Source: Pseudomonas botevensis
GTDB taxonomy: Bacteria > Pseudomonadota > Gammaproteobacteria > Pseudomonadales > Pseudomonadaceae
Direction: 5' to 3'
Assembly (NCBI RefSeq): GCF_019145475.1
Contig: NZ_JAHTKI010000019.1
Span: 31,195-95,194, forward strand
DNA length: 64,000 nucleotides
The stretch's first letter is position 1. Each line of letters opens with the position of its first letter. Below the pieces are notes generated by a model, which saw only the letters and a program-made list of their open reading frames with translations, did not search any database and had not been told where the DNA came from. The position numbers and the translations under genes are program-made. Of this stretch, positions 34,156-41,866 are shown piece after piece.

Positions 34156-35637
34156 ATGCCCCCTCTCCATCCCCTTGCTCTTTTGGTGAGCGCCAGCTTG
34201 ATGGCAGGCTGCGCGGTCGGTCCGGACTATCAACGTCCAGACGCTTCTCTTTCGGATCGTTATTTGGGTCAGTCCGCTGTCGAGCAGAGGCCCGCAGGGA
34301 CACCGGCCACTCTTGTGGCCTGGTGGGAAGGCTTTGGTGATCCAGCGCTGACCGGCTTCGTCTCCAGGGCTCTTGAGCAGAATCTGGATCTGGCACAGGC
34401 GTCGGCGCGAGTCACACAGGCGCGGGCAGGACTGGGTGCCGCGAATGCCGCCCTGTTACCCTCGGGGAACATAAGTGGCCAGGCTGCGCGCTCCTATCAG
34501 TCAGTCGAGACGCCGCTCGGACAGGTGTTGAACTCGACGCCCGGCCATGATCGGTACGCAAGCACCTACGAGGTGAACCTCGGCGCTGCCTGGGAGATTG
34601 ATGTATTTGGCGGCCTGCGACGCGGACGCGAAGCCGCACTCGCCGAGTATCAGGCTTCGGAGGCTGGCGCCGTCGCCACACGACTGGCCATCGCTGCGCA
34701 GACCGCCGATATCTATATCAGCATCCGAGGATTGCAGGCCCGGCTGGACATCGCGAACCGACAAGTCAAAACGCAGCATGAACTGCTGGAAAAAGTCTCC
34801 CTGCTCTACGGCAAAGGCCTGGCTGCCAACTATCAGGTTCACCAGGCAGAGGGCGCACTGGCAGAGGTCCAGGCGACCGTGCCAGTCCTGCAGACCGGCC
34901 TGGAGGCTGCCATGAATGCACTGGATGTCATGCTGGGTACACCGCCAGGCACTCATCGCATGCAATTGGCAAATGCAGGAAATATTCCTCTCGCGCCACA
35001 AATAAAGTCCACGGGAACACCGGCCGACCTGCTGCGCCGCAGGCCCGATCTCATCGTGGCCGAGCGTCGTCTTGCCGCCTCCAATGCGCGCATCGCAGAG
35101 GCGGTTGCGGAGTACTACCCGAAATTCTCCCTGAGTGCATTACTGGGAAGCGCCACGGCCGTATCCGGCGGCAACCTTTTCACCGGCGGCGCCAATCAGT
35201 CGGCGGGCGTACTGGGATTGCGCTGGAGACTTTTCGACTTTGGCCGCATCAACGCTCAGATCGATCAAGCCAAGGGACAGAAAGCCGAGGCCCTGGCCGC
35301 TTACCGTCAGTCCGTTTTGCGCGCCACCGAGGATGTCGAGAATGCCTTCTCCGCGCTGGTGAATCGAGAAGCCCAGGCGATCACCCTGACGGGAGGCGAG
35401 GACGCTCTGACACTGGCCCGTCAATCGTCATTCATTGCCTACGAGAAAGGTACGGCAAGTCTGATCGATGTCCTGCATGCCGACGAAACGATGTTGCAGG
35501 CTTCCGATGCCCGGGCGCAGGCACAAACGGACTCGGCACGGGCGGCAGTCGCGGCATTCAAGGCACTCGGGGGTGGCTGGCAACCTCCGCAAGCTCAGTC
35601 TCTGGCGACTCGAAGCCACCAGAGAACAGCAATATGA
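34156..35637 (+). CDS. Outer-membrane efflux channel lipoprotein (NodT/OprM family)
   Basis: The 493-residue protein completes the tripartite pump. It begins with a lipoprotein signal and lipobox LMAGC (near residue 19), then VGPDYQRP, the standard NodT/OprM opening. Two repeats of long helices with beta strands follow, including WEIDVFGGLRRGREAALAEYQASEAGAVATRLAIAAQTADIYI and LRWRLFDFGRINAQIDQAKG. It is transcribed divergently from the adaptor-pump operon, an unusual split, but its promoter has the same operator, so all three parts should be induced together. Confidence 0.93.
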   Translation: MPPLHPLALLVSASLMAGCAVGPDYQRPDASLSDRYLGQSAVEQRPAGTPATLVAWWEGFGDPALTGFVSRALEQNLDLAQASARVTQARAGLGAANAALLPSGNISGQAARSYQSVETPLGQVLNSTPGHDRYASTYEVNLGAAWEIDVFGGLRRGREAALAEYQASEAGAVATRLAIAAQTADIYISIRGLQARLDIANRQVKTQHELLEKVSLLYGKGLAANYQVHQAEGALAEVQATVPVLQTGLEAAMNALDVMLGTPPGTHRMQLANAGNIPLAPQIKSTGTPADLLRRRPDLIVAERRLAASNARIAEAVAEYYPKFSLSALLGSATAVSGGNLFTGGANQSAGVLGLRWRLFDFGRINAQIDQAKGQKAEALAAYRQSVLRATEDVENAFSALVNREAQAITLTGGEDALTLARQSSFIAYEKGTASLIDVLHADETMLQASDARAQAQTDSARAAVAAFKALGGGWQPPQAQSLATRSHQRTAI

Positions 35638-35672
35638 AGGCGCGCGAAGCACTGGCGGAATGAGTATTGAAA

Positions 35673-35700
35673 GGCCGGGGCGCAACATGCGCTCCCGGCC
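35673..35700. terminator. Terminator between convergent channel and porin genes
   Basis: GGCCGGG and CCCGGCC, extended by CGC/GCG, form a strong stem around AACAT. It lies 36 bp after the channel gene and 33 bp after the porin gene on the other strand. On the minus strand the stem is followed by TTTC; T-runs are short on both sides. Confidence 0.65.
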
Positions 35701-35732
35701 GAATCGTTGTCGTGGAATGATGCCTTATCTAT

Positions 35733-37004
35733 TTAGAAGCGATAGCTGACAGAAGTGCCGAGCCCGCTCGCACTGTTCTGGTACCTGGCACTGTATGCAC
35801 CTCGGGTTGTGGAGCTATCGTTGACCTGCACGCTCTCTTCCCGCAGGTAGGAATAAGCAACATCGATCGTGACATTCTCTACCGGAGTCCAGCCGGCACC
35901 GAAGCTGATAACCGTTCGGTCACCCGTCGGGATACGCGGTCCACGATTGGTGTTGTTGGCGGGCGACTGGTCGACGGAAAAGCCTGCACGAAGTACCCAC
36001 TGATCGCTCAATTTATAAGACGTACCGATAGCGTGAGCCCACGTATCATGCCAGTTCTGCTCTTCGCTGATGGTGCCCAGCGAGCCGCTCAACAACGGCG
36101 GCAGCCCCGTGTTCTCGATGGTTAACTCCTTGAAGCGACTCCAGCGTGTCCAGGTACTCCCCACATACAGGGTCCAGTCATCATTGAGCTGATGTGTGAC
36201 CGAGAAATCCACGGATTCCGGCGAATCGACATCCAGCGAGGCGTCATAACTCCGGCCGCTAACTCCCAACACGCTAAAGATGCCGTCAGTGACCTTGGTC
36301 TTGGCATCCAGGTGATAACTGACCTTGGAATGGTAGGTCAGTCCAAGGCGAGTCCGGTCTGTAGCCTGCATCAAAATGCCGGCGTTGAAACCAAGGGCCG
36401 TGTCGTCGCCAGTGCTTTTGAGTTTTCCGTCATTGCGACCAGGACTGAGCGGATTGGGCACCATTCCGGACAACTCGCCGCTGATACGGTTGATGGTGGG
36501 GCCGAACCCGATCGAAACCTTGTCATTAAAGGCATAGCTGATAGTGGGCTGGAACGTAAGCGCCGTGACCTCGCTTTTATTAGCGTAGTAACGCCCGGCA
36601 AAGCCGCTGCCGTAATCGGTGATCAGGCCAAAAGGTGCATAAAATCCAACGCCGAACGCCCAGTGCTCATCAATCGGTTTGACGTAGTAGCCCATAGGTA
36701 TCGTGGTCGTGGGCACCATGTCGCCGTCTTCCCGCCCTCCGAATGTGCTGCGGGTCTGGCTTATATCGGACTTCGCGAAAAGAGTCGCCGCGCCTACGCT
36801 GACTTGTTCCGTTTTCAAACGAGACATGCCCGCCGGATTACCGAAGACGGTGCTCGCATCTTCAGCCGAGGAGGAACGGCCGGCATATCCAGATCCCATC
36901 CCGCTGATGCTCTGTTCATTGAGGGCAAAACCGCTCGCAAACACGTTAGAAGATGCGAGTACGACCGCGAGGCCAAGTGGACTCTTGAGCAATATTTTTT
37001 TCAT
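35733..37004 (-). CDS. FadL/OmpP1-type outer-membrane transporter
   Basis: The 423-residue protein has a signal peptide (MKKILLKSPLGLAVVLASSNVFA) and then SGFALNEQSISGMGSGYAGRSSSAEDASTVFGNPAGMSRL, the FadL N-terminal hatch signature with the NPAG motif. A 14-strand barrel ends in VSYRF. Family members take up long-chain fatty acids, hydrocarbons or aromatic compounds. ATG 37004 gives a normal signal peptide; an in-frame start 66 bp upstream would abut the operator. The promoter has the same TetR-type operator as the efflux genes, so uptake and efflux of one hydrophobic compound may be co-regulated. Confidence 0.9.
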   Translation of the reverse strand: MKKILLKSPLGLAVVLASSNVFASGFALNEQSISGMGSGYAGRSSSAEDASTVFGNPAGMSRLKTEQVSVGAATLFAKSDISQTRSTFGGREDGDMVPTTTIPMGYYVKPIDEHWAFGVGFYAPFGLITDYGSGFAGRYYANKSEVTALTFQPTISYAFNDKVSIGFGPTINRISGELSGMVPNPLSPGRNDGKLKSTGDDTALGFNAGILMQATDRTRLGLTYHSKVSYHLDAKTKVTDGIFSVLGVSGRSYDASLDVDSPESVDFSVTHQLNDDWTLYVGSTWTRWSRFKELTIENTGLPPLLSGSLGTISEEQNWHDTWAHAIGTSYKLSDQWVLRAGFSVDQSPANNTNRGPRIPTGDRTVISFGAGWTPVENVTIDVAYSYLREESVQVNDSSTTRGAYSARYQNSASGLGTSVSYRF

Positions 37005-37070
37005 TATTGGAACTCTATGGTTATCACCGGGATGAAACAGCAGAAACATCGAACGGCTATAGTTAGCCAT

Positions 37071-37094
37071 GTGACCATATCAGTCAATGGTCAC
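37071..37094 (-). promoter_or_regulatory. FadL-type gene promoter operator (site 3)
   Basis: GTGACCAT-N8-ATGGTCAC is repeated here with perfect arms, and the inner eight bases differ from site 1 at one position only. On the minus strand a TTGACT -35 lies within it at the same place as in site 1. A -10 is less clear (TAACTA or ACTATA). Confidence 0.8.
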
Positions 37095-37110
37095 AATGCA
37101 GATAAATAAA

Positions 37111-37137
37111 TGCCCTTCGACGACTGGAGGAAGGGCA
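37111..37137 (-). terminator. Terminator after the TetR gene
   Basis: TGCCCTTC (37111-37118) and GAAGGGCA (37130-37137) form an 8-bp stem. On the minus strand it is followed by the T-rich ATTTATTTATC. It lies about 70 bp beyond the TetR stop and just before the FadL-gene operator. Confidence 0.65.
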
Positions 37138-37208
37138 AAAAGCAAAGCCGTTTGGGTGATGTGCTGCTCAGACCTGTAACGGTTCGACCGCTGGCCGACG
37201 ATCAAAGA

Positions 37209-37829
37209 TCAAGGCATGAGGCTACGCAGGATGAGATTGGAGGTGAGCGCGGGCGCCTCTTCAACGCAATCAAGATTGTGCTGCAGCAGTAGAGGATTGA
37301 CGAATGGCCGCAGAGCAAGATGTATCGCATCGACCGTCTCGTCCAAGGGAGTCTTGCGTTCAAACTCACCTATCTCTCGCCCTTCACGCACGATTTGTAA
37401 AATGAACTGCTTGATCCTGGTGTCATAGACTTGCGAACTGGGCCAGCGTTCTGACGCAGAAAACGCCGCGATGTCATAGAGCTTTCGATCATTGAAGAAC
37501 AGGCTCGCACCCGTGGCGATCAGTGTTTTGACCAAGCGTCGAAAGCGCTCGGTCGGCGAAAGAGTCTCTACATTGATAGCCTGCTCAACGGCTGCAACGA
37601 TTTCTGCCAGACAATTTGCACAGATGGCGTTGCCGATCGCCTGCTTGGAATCAAAAAACTTATAGATATAGGCTTTGGAGAAGCCAATGGCTTTGGCCAG
37701 GTCGGAGACCGTGGTTTTACCGTAGCCGTACTGACTGAAATGTTCGTTGGCCGCCGCGACGATTTGGTTTCGAATGTCGTGATCGGCTGGGCCACGGGCG
37801 CTGGGCGAAGATATCGATGGCTGATTCAT
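37209..37829 (-). CDS. TetR-family repressor, likely controlling the efflux/FadL regulon
   Basis: The 206-residue regulator has an N-terminal TetR helix-turn-helix (IRNQIVAAANEHFSQYGYGKTTVSDLAKAIGFSKAYIYKFFDSKQAIGNAI, about residues 20-70) and a variable helical ligand domain. It is the only TetR gene in the window. An operator-like site at 37868-37891 stands before its own start, and three further copies stand before the adaptor, channel and FadL genes. I infer that it represses all four units until it binds a hydrophobic ligand. Confidence 0.9.
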   Translation of the reverse strand: MNQPSISSPSARGPADHDIRNQIVAAANEHFSQYGYGKTTVSDLAKAIGFSKAYIYKFFDSKQAIGNAICANCLAEIVAAVEQAINVETLSPTERFRRLVKTLIATGASLFFNDRKLYDIAAFSASERWPSSQVYDTRIKQFILQIVREGREIGEFERKTPLDETVDAIHLALRPFVNPLLLQHNLDCVEEAPALTSNLILRSLMP

Positions 37830-37867
37830 GGGAGCAGCTTACGCACCCTACAGCGGACTGACAACGT

Positions 37868-37891
37868 GTGACCGACAAGATACATAGTCAC
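37868..37891 (-). promoter_or_regulatory. TetR gene operator (site 4)
   Basis: GTGACCGA-N8-ATAGTCAC keeps the 24-bp frame and 13 of the 16 arm bases of sites 1 and 3. It lies 38 bp upstream of the TetR start codon. The weaker match would fit looser autoregulation. Confidence 0.65.
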
Positions 37892-37935
37892 AAACCCAGC
37901 GTTCCGGACGCTTCGCCAGAGTGGCTGAAAAACCG

Positions 37936-38844
37936 TCAAGAGGTACGCGCAGAAGACGCCCCCCACCCAAATGCCGCCTTCGCAAAATCAATGAAGCTGC
38001 GCAGCTTTGGCGTCAGGCGGCGGTCGGGGGCGTACAAAAGGCTCATCGGTGAAACCGGCACCGTGTAATCCGGCAGCAGGCTCACCAGTGTCCCGCTTCT
38101 CAGTGAGTCCCTGACCAGTTCCAGCGGCAGCATCACCACGCCCAACCCGGCGACAGCGCCGGACAACAACGGGTCGCCCTGATTGATCGTCAAACGGCTT
38201 TGAATCGGTACGTCGATGAGCCCCTCCGGACCGTCGAAGCGCAGGTGGGAGCGCCCGTCCGAATAGGCAAACGCCAGGCACTCATGCTCCTGAAGATCCC
38301 AGGGTGTGGTGATCGGTGGGCGGCGCGCCAGATACGACGGCGCGGCGCACAGCACCATGTGATACGGCATCAGTGGCAGCGCCTTCAAGCCGCTGTCGGC
38401 GAGTTCGCCAATGCGAAACACCACGTCGTAACCGCCGTCGACCAGATCCACCAGTTCGTTGGACAGCGTCAGGTCCACCGACACCTGCGGATACCTGACC
38501 ATGTATTCCAACAGCCTGGGCGACAGCGTACTGACACCGAAAGTGACCGGCGCATTGATCCGCAGCCGGCCGCTGGGCACACCTCGGGTCACGGCGGCCA
38601 TTTCTTCGGCGGCGTCCATGTCGGCCAGAATCAGCTTCGCGCGCTGATAGAACGTGCGGCCGAAGTCAGTGAGGTGTTGCTTGCGGGTGGTGCGGTTGAG
38701 CAGCGACACACCCAAATGCTGTTCAAGCATTTTCACCTGTTTGCCCACCAGTTGCGGCGACAGGTTGAGCTCATCCGCCACCGCGCTGAAGGAGCCCAGC
38801 TCCACGGCTTTGACGAAGGTGGCCATCAGCGTAAGGCGATCCAT
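37936..38844 (-). CDS. LysR-family transcriptional regulator
   Basis: The 302-residue protein has the LysR winged helix at residues about 1-60 (LTLMATFVKAVELGSFSAVADELNLSPQLVGKQVKMLEQHLGVSLLNRTTR). A periplasmic-binding-like effector domain follows (GRLRINAPVTFGVSTLSPRLLEYMVRYPQVSVDLTLSNELVDLVDGGYDVVFRIG). It is divergent from the quinone oxidoreductase-like gene at 39001 with 156 bp between, the normal layout for a LysR activator or repressor and its target. The effector is unknown. Confidence 0.9.
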   Translation of the reverse strand: MDRLTLMATFVKAVELGSFSAVADELNLSPQLVGKQVKMLEQHLGVSLLNRTTRKQHLTDFGRTFYQRAKLILADMDAAEEMAAVTRGVPSGRLRINAPVTFGVSTLSPRLLEYMVRYPQVSVDLTLSNELVDLVDGGYDVVFRIGELADSGLKALPLMPYHMVLCAAPSYLARRPPITTPWDLQEHECLAFAYSDGRSHLRFDGPEGLIDVPIQSRLTINQGDPLLSGAVAGLGVVMLPLELVRDSLRSGTLVSLLPDYTVPVSPMSLLYAPDRRLTPKLRSFIDFAKAAFGWGASSARTS

Positions 38845-39000
38845 TGGAAACTCGTTGTTTCTAGTCTTGCGCTATCGTAGGCATTTATCCGGCGCAAGCC
38901 AAAGCCTAAATTGGCGTCCATGGCACCGGCATCCGGTGCCCGATCTCAACCACATTCCGGCCGGCAGACACCGGCCTCATTGTTCATTGCAGAGGCAACC

Positions 39001-39990
39001 ATGGCACGCATTGTCAGGATTCACGAGTACGGCGACGCAAGCGTTTTGAAACTGGAAGCGGTCGATGTCCCGGCGCCCGGCGCCGACGAGGTGCAAATCG
39101 AGGTCAAGGCCTTCGGCTTGAACCGCGCGGAAGTGATGTTCCGCAACCACGCCTATCTTCAGGAAGCGCAGTTTCCCAGTCGTCTTGGCTACGAAGCGGC
39201 CGGTGTGGTGGTTGCCGTCGGCGCCAGCGTCAGCGAGTTCAAGGCTGGCGACGCGGTCAGCGTGATTCCGCCGCTGGACATTGCACGCTGGGGCACTTAC
39301 GGCGAACTGGCGAACGTTCCCGCCCACCTCACGGTCAAGCACCCGCACACGCTCTCTTTCGAGCAAGCGGCGGCGTCGTGGATGCAGTACGTGACCGCGT
39401 GGGGCGCGCTGGTCGAACAGGCCAGACTTCATCGGGATGATTTTGTGCTGGTCACCGCCGCCTCCAGCAGCGTCGGCCTCGCGGCCTTCCAGATTGCCCG
39501 GATGGTCGGTGCCACTCCGATTGCCGTGACCCGCACCCGCGCAAAAAAACAGGCTCTGCTGGACGCCGGCGCAGCGCACGTCATCGTCAGCGACGAAGAA
39601 GACATGGTCGCCAGGGTCATGGCCCTGACCGAAGGCAAAGGCGCGCGGGTGGTTTTCGATCCGGTGGGCGGGCCTTCGTTCGAGCCGCTGACCCAAAGCA
39701 TGGCCCGGGGCGGCATCCTGCTGGAGTACGGCGCGCTGAGCCCGGAGCCGACGCCGTTCCCGCTGTTCACCGTGCTGGGCAAGAGCCTGACCCTCAAGGG
39801 TTACCTGTACTCGGAAATCGTCTCGGACCCGGCCACCCTGGCCCGGGCCAAGACGTTCATTTTCGACGGTCTGGCGTCGGGCGCCCTGCAACCGATCATT
39901 GCCAGGACATTCACCCTCGATGAAATTCAGGACGCGCACCGCTTTCTTGAGGCCAATCAGCAGGTCGGGAAAGTCGTGGTAACGGTCTGA
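39001..39990 (+). CDS. Medium-chain dehydrogenase/reductase, quinone oxidoreductase-like
   Basis: The 329-residue protein has the GroES-like N-terminal domain (VQIEVKAFGLNRAEVMFRNHAY, GYEAAGVVVAVGASVSEFKAGDAV). A Rossmann NADPH domain follows, with VLVTAASSSVGLAAFQIARMVGATPIAVTRT; the AASSSVG loop is the zinc-free quinone reductase type. The usual zinc-binding cysteines are absent. It may reduce quinones or enones. AGAGG lies 6 bp before ATG 39001. It is the probable target of the divergent LysR regulator. Confidence 0.88.
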   Translation: MARIVRIHEYGDASVLKLEAVDVPAPGADEVQIEVKAFGLNRAEVMFRNHAYLQEAQFPSRLGYEAAGVVVAVGASVSEFKAGDAVSVIPPLDIARWGTYGELANVPAHLTVKHPHTLSFEQAAASWMQYVTAWGALVEQARLHRDDFVLVTAASSSVGLAAFQIARMVGATPIAVTRTRAKKQALLDAGAAHVIVSDEEDMVARVMALTEGKGARVVFDPVGGPSFEPLTQSMARGGILLEYGALSPEPTPFPLFTVLGKSLTLKGYLYSEIVSDPATLARAKTFIFDGLASGALQPIIARTFTLDEIQDAHRFLEANQQVGKVVVTV

Positions 39991-40009
39991 GGTCAAAAAC
40001 CGGCCCCGC

Positions 40010-40037
40010 CCGGACAGCCGACCAGCGGCCTGTCCGG
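40010..40037. terminator. Hairpin between convergent oxidoreductase and Lrp genes
   Basis: CCGGACAG (40010-40017) and CTGTCCGG (40030-40037) form a perfect 8-bp stem with a 12-base loop, 20 bp past the oxidoreductase stop. There is no T-run, so its strength is uncertain. Confidence 0.5.
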
Positions 40038-40093
40038 CAGAGGCGTCCGCTGAAGATGCCCTGCCGGACCGCACCTCGCCATCGATACCGTGG

Positions 40094-40579
40094 CTAATCC
40101 AGCACCGGTATCCGGCTCACGGATTTGACCTCGCGCAGGGCCAGGCTCGACTGGATCGAGGCAATGCCCGGCTGCCTGCGCAATACGTCCTCGACGAAAC
40201 GCCCGTAACTTTCCAGATCCGTTGCCAGAACCGTGAGCACGTAGTCCGCTTCACCGGTGACCTTGTGACAGGACAGAACCTGCGGGAGTTTGAGAATCAC
40301 TTTCTCGAACTCATCGGGGGCATTTTCCGAATGGTTGCCGAACCTCACCTGCGCGAACGCCATGACATCGAAGCCGAGCTTTCGGCGATCCAGGTTGGCC
40401 TGGTAATCCTTGATGATGCCAAGGTCTTCCAGACGCTTGCGACGCCGCCAACTGGGCGTCACGGTAATCGACAGCTGTTCTCCCAATGCAGCGCTTGAGA
40501 GCGTTCCGTCCTCTTGCAGCAGGCGCAGCAGCTTTCTGTCGGTCGCATCCAACTCATCCAAAGCAATACTTTTGCTCAT
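40094..40579 (-). CDS. Lrp/AsnC-family regulator
   Basis: The 161-residue protein has the Lrp helix-turn-helix (LDELDATDRKLLRLLQEDGTLSSAALGEQLSITVTPSWRRRKRLEDLGIIKDY). A RAM effector domain follows (FEKVILKLPQVLSCHKVTGEADYVLTVLATDLESYGRFVEDVLRRQPGIASIQSSLALREVK). ATG 40579 is chosen since the upstream extension does not resemble the family. It is divergent from the acetylpolyamine amidohydrolase gene with 130 bp between. Lrp-type proteins of this size usually sense an amino acid, which fits the ornithine cyclodeaminase and permease in the neighbouring cluster. Confidence 0.9.
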   Translation of the reverse strand: MSKSIALDELDATDRKLLRLLQEDGTLSSAALGEQLSITVTPSWRRRKRLEDLGIIKDYQANLDRRKLGFDVMAFAQVRFGNHSENAPDEFEKVILKLPQVLSCHKVTGEADYVLTVLATDLESYGRFVEDVLRRQPGIASIQSSLALREVKSVSRIPVLD

Positions 40580-40709
40580 ACACCCCAGACCTCGCCAATC
40601 TCTTTGCTCAAATTGCCTTCGCGCGAGCAAATATCGCAAAGCATTTTCAGCGATGCAACGCGAAAATTGTTCTACACGAAATGACTCAAACAGCCCCGAG
40701 GACACTCGC

Positions 40710-41741
40710 GTGTTAACAGTTTTCAGCCCCAAGCATCGCTTGCACCACGGTTCAGAGCTCAAGGACGGGGCGGTAAAGCCCTCTTTCGAAAACCCTCAGC
40801 GCGCCGAAACAGTATTGGCCCGTGTGCAGTCAACGGTTCTGGGTGAGGTCATCCCCGAACGCGAATACGATCGCTCCTGCTACGTGGCCGCGCACAGCGA
40901 ACGCTACGTGGCGTTTCTGGAGAATGCCTGGGCCGAATGGGCAGCCACCGGCAAACAGCATGACGCGCTGCCGCTGGTGTGGCCGGTACGCGATCTGGCG
41001 ATCGATCGAGAGCCCGGTTTCATCGACGGCAAACTGGGGTTCTATGCAATGGACGCCGGTGCGCCCATCACCGCCGGAACCTGGGAGGCCGTGCGCGGCA
41101 GCGCCAACGTGGCATTGACCGCCATGGACCACATCATCGACGGCGCCCACAGCGCTTTCGCCCTGTGCCGACCGCCCGGGCACCACGCCGCGCGCGAGTA
41201 CATGGGCGGGTATTGCTACCTGAACAATGCCGCGATTGCCGCCGAACGCTGCCGCAGCAGGGGCGCAAAACGGGTCGCGATCCTCGACGTGGATTTCCAC
41301 CACGGCAATGGCACCCAGAACATCTTTTATGAGCGCCCGGACGTCTTCTTCGCCTCCCTCCATGGCGATCCGCATGTGTCCTACCCGTACTTCTCCGGTT
41401 ACGCACACGAAGAGGGAGCAGGCGCCGGCCAGGGCTTCACGGCCAACTACCCATTGGCCAAGGGCTGCACCTGGGACACCTATCGCCAGGCACTGTCTGA
41501 GGCGCTGGACCGGATCGTCGCGTTTGAACCGCAGTTCCTCGTCGTCTCGCTGGGCGTCGATACGTTCGAGCATGACCCCATCAGCCACTTCCTCCTGACC
41601 AGCGAAGACTTCGTCCGTATGGGGGCACAAATTGCCGGGGCTCAGCTGCCAACGCTGTTCGTCATGGAAGGCGGCTACATGGTGGATGAGATCGGCATCA
41701 ACGCCGTGAACACCCTTCGCGGGTTCGAAAGCGGCCTTTAG
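40710..41741 (+). CDS. Histone deacetylase-like acetylpolyamine amidohydrolase
   Basis: The 343-residue zinc hydrolase belongs to the HDAC/AcuC/AphA superfamily and probably deacetylates acetylputrescine or acetylcadaverine. Key strings are CRPPGHHAAREYMGGYCYLNNAAIAA, the metal-binding AILDVDFHHGNGTQNIFYER, LGVDTFEHDP, and the C-terminal MEGGYMVDEIGINA. GTG 40710 with GAGGA 7 bp upstream gives the usual family length and the start VFSPKHRLHHG. It leads a cluster with an amino acid permease and ornithine cyclodeaminase. Gaps of 125 and 12 bp suggest a permease-cyclodeaminase pair and perhaps one longer transcript. Confidence 0.9.
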   Translation: MLTVFSPKHRLHHGSELKDGAVKPSFENPQRAETVLARVQSTVLGEVIPEREYDRSCYVAAHSERYVAFLENAWAEWAATGKQHDALPLVWPVRDLAIDREPGFIDGKLGFYAMDAGAPITAGTWEAVRGSANVALTAMDHIIDGAHSAFALCRPPGHHAAREYMGGYCYLNNAAIAAERCRSRGAKRVAILDVDFHHGNGTQNIFYERPDVFFASLHGDPHVSYPYFSGYAHEEGAGAGQGFTANYPLAKGCTWDTYRQALSEALDRIVAFEPQFLVVSLGVDTFEHDPISHFLLTSEDFVRMGAQIAGAQLPTLFVMEGGYMVDEIGINAVNTLRGFESGL

Positions 41742-41866
41742 AAAAAAACCGTGCGCAGGCTCACCTGACCACGGGTGCCTGCAGGCGCCTGCGACTCGCC
41801 GTGTGTCGTCGGCGCTTTCCTTCCAACCGTTCGAAGCCTTGCTCAAACAAAAATAAGAGGTCGATC

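Noticed and set aside
41781..41792. GCAGGCGCCTGC palindrome between the acetylpolyamine hydrolase and permease genes
   Set aside because: Short GC-rich palindromes are common here; there is no promoter or terminator feature attached to it.
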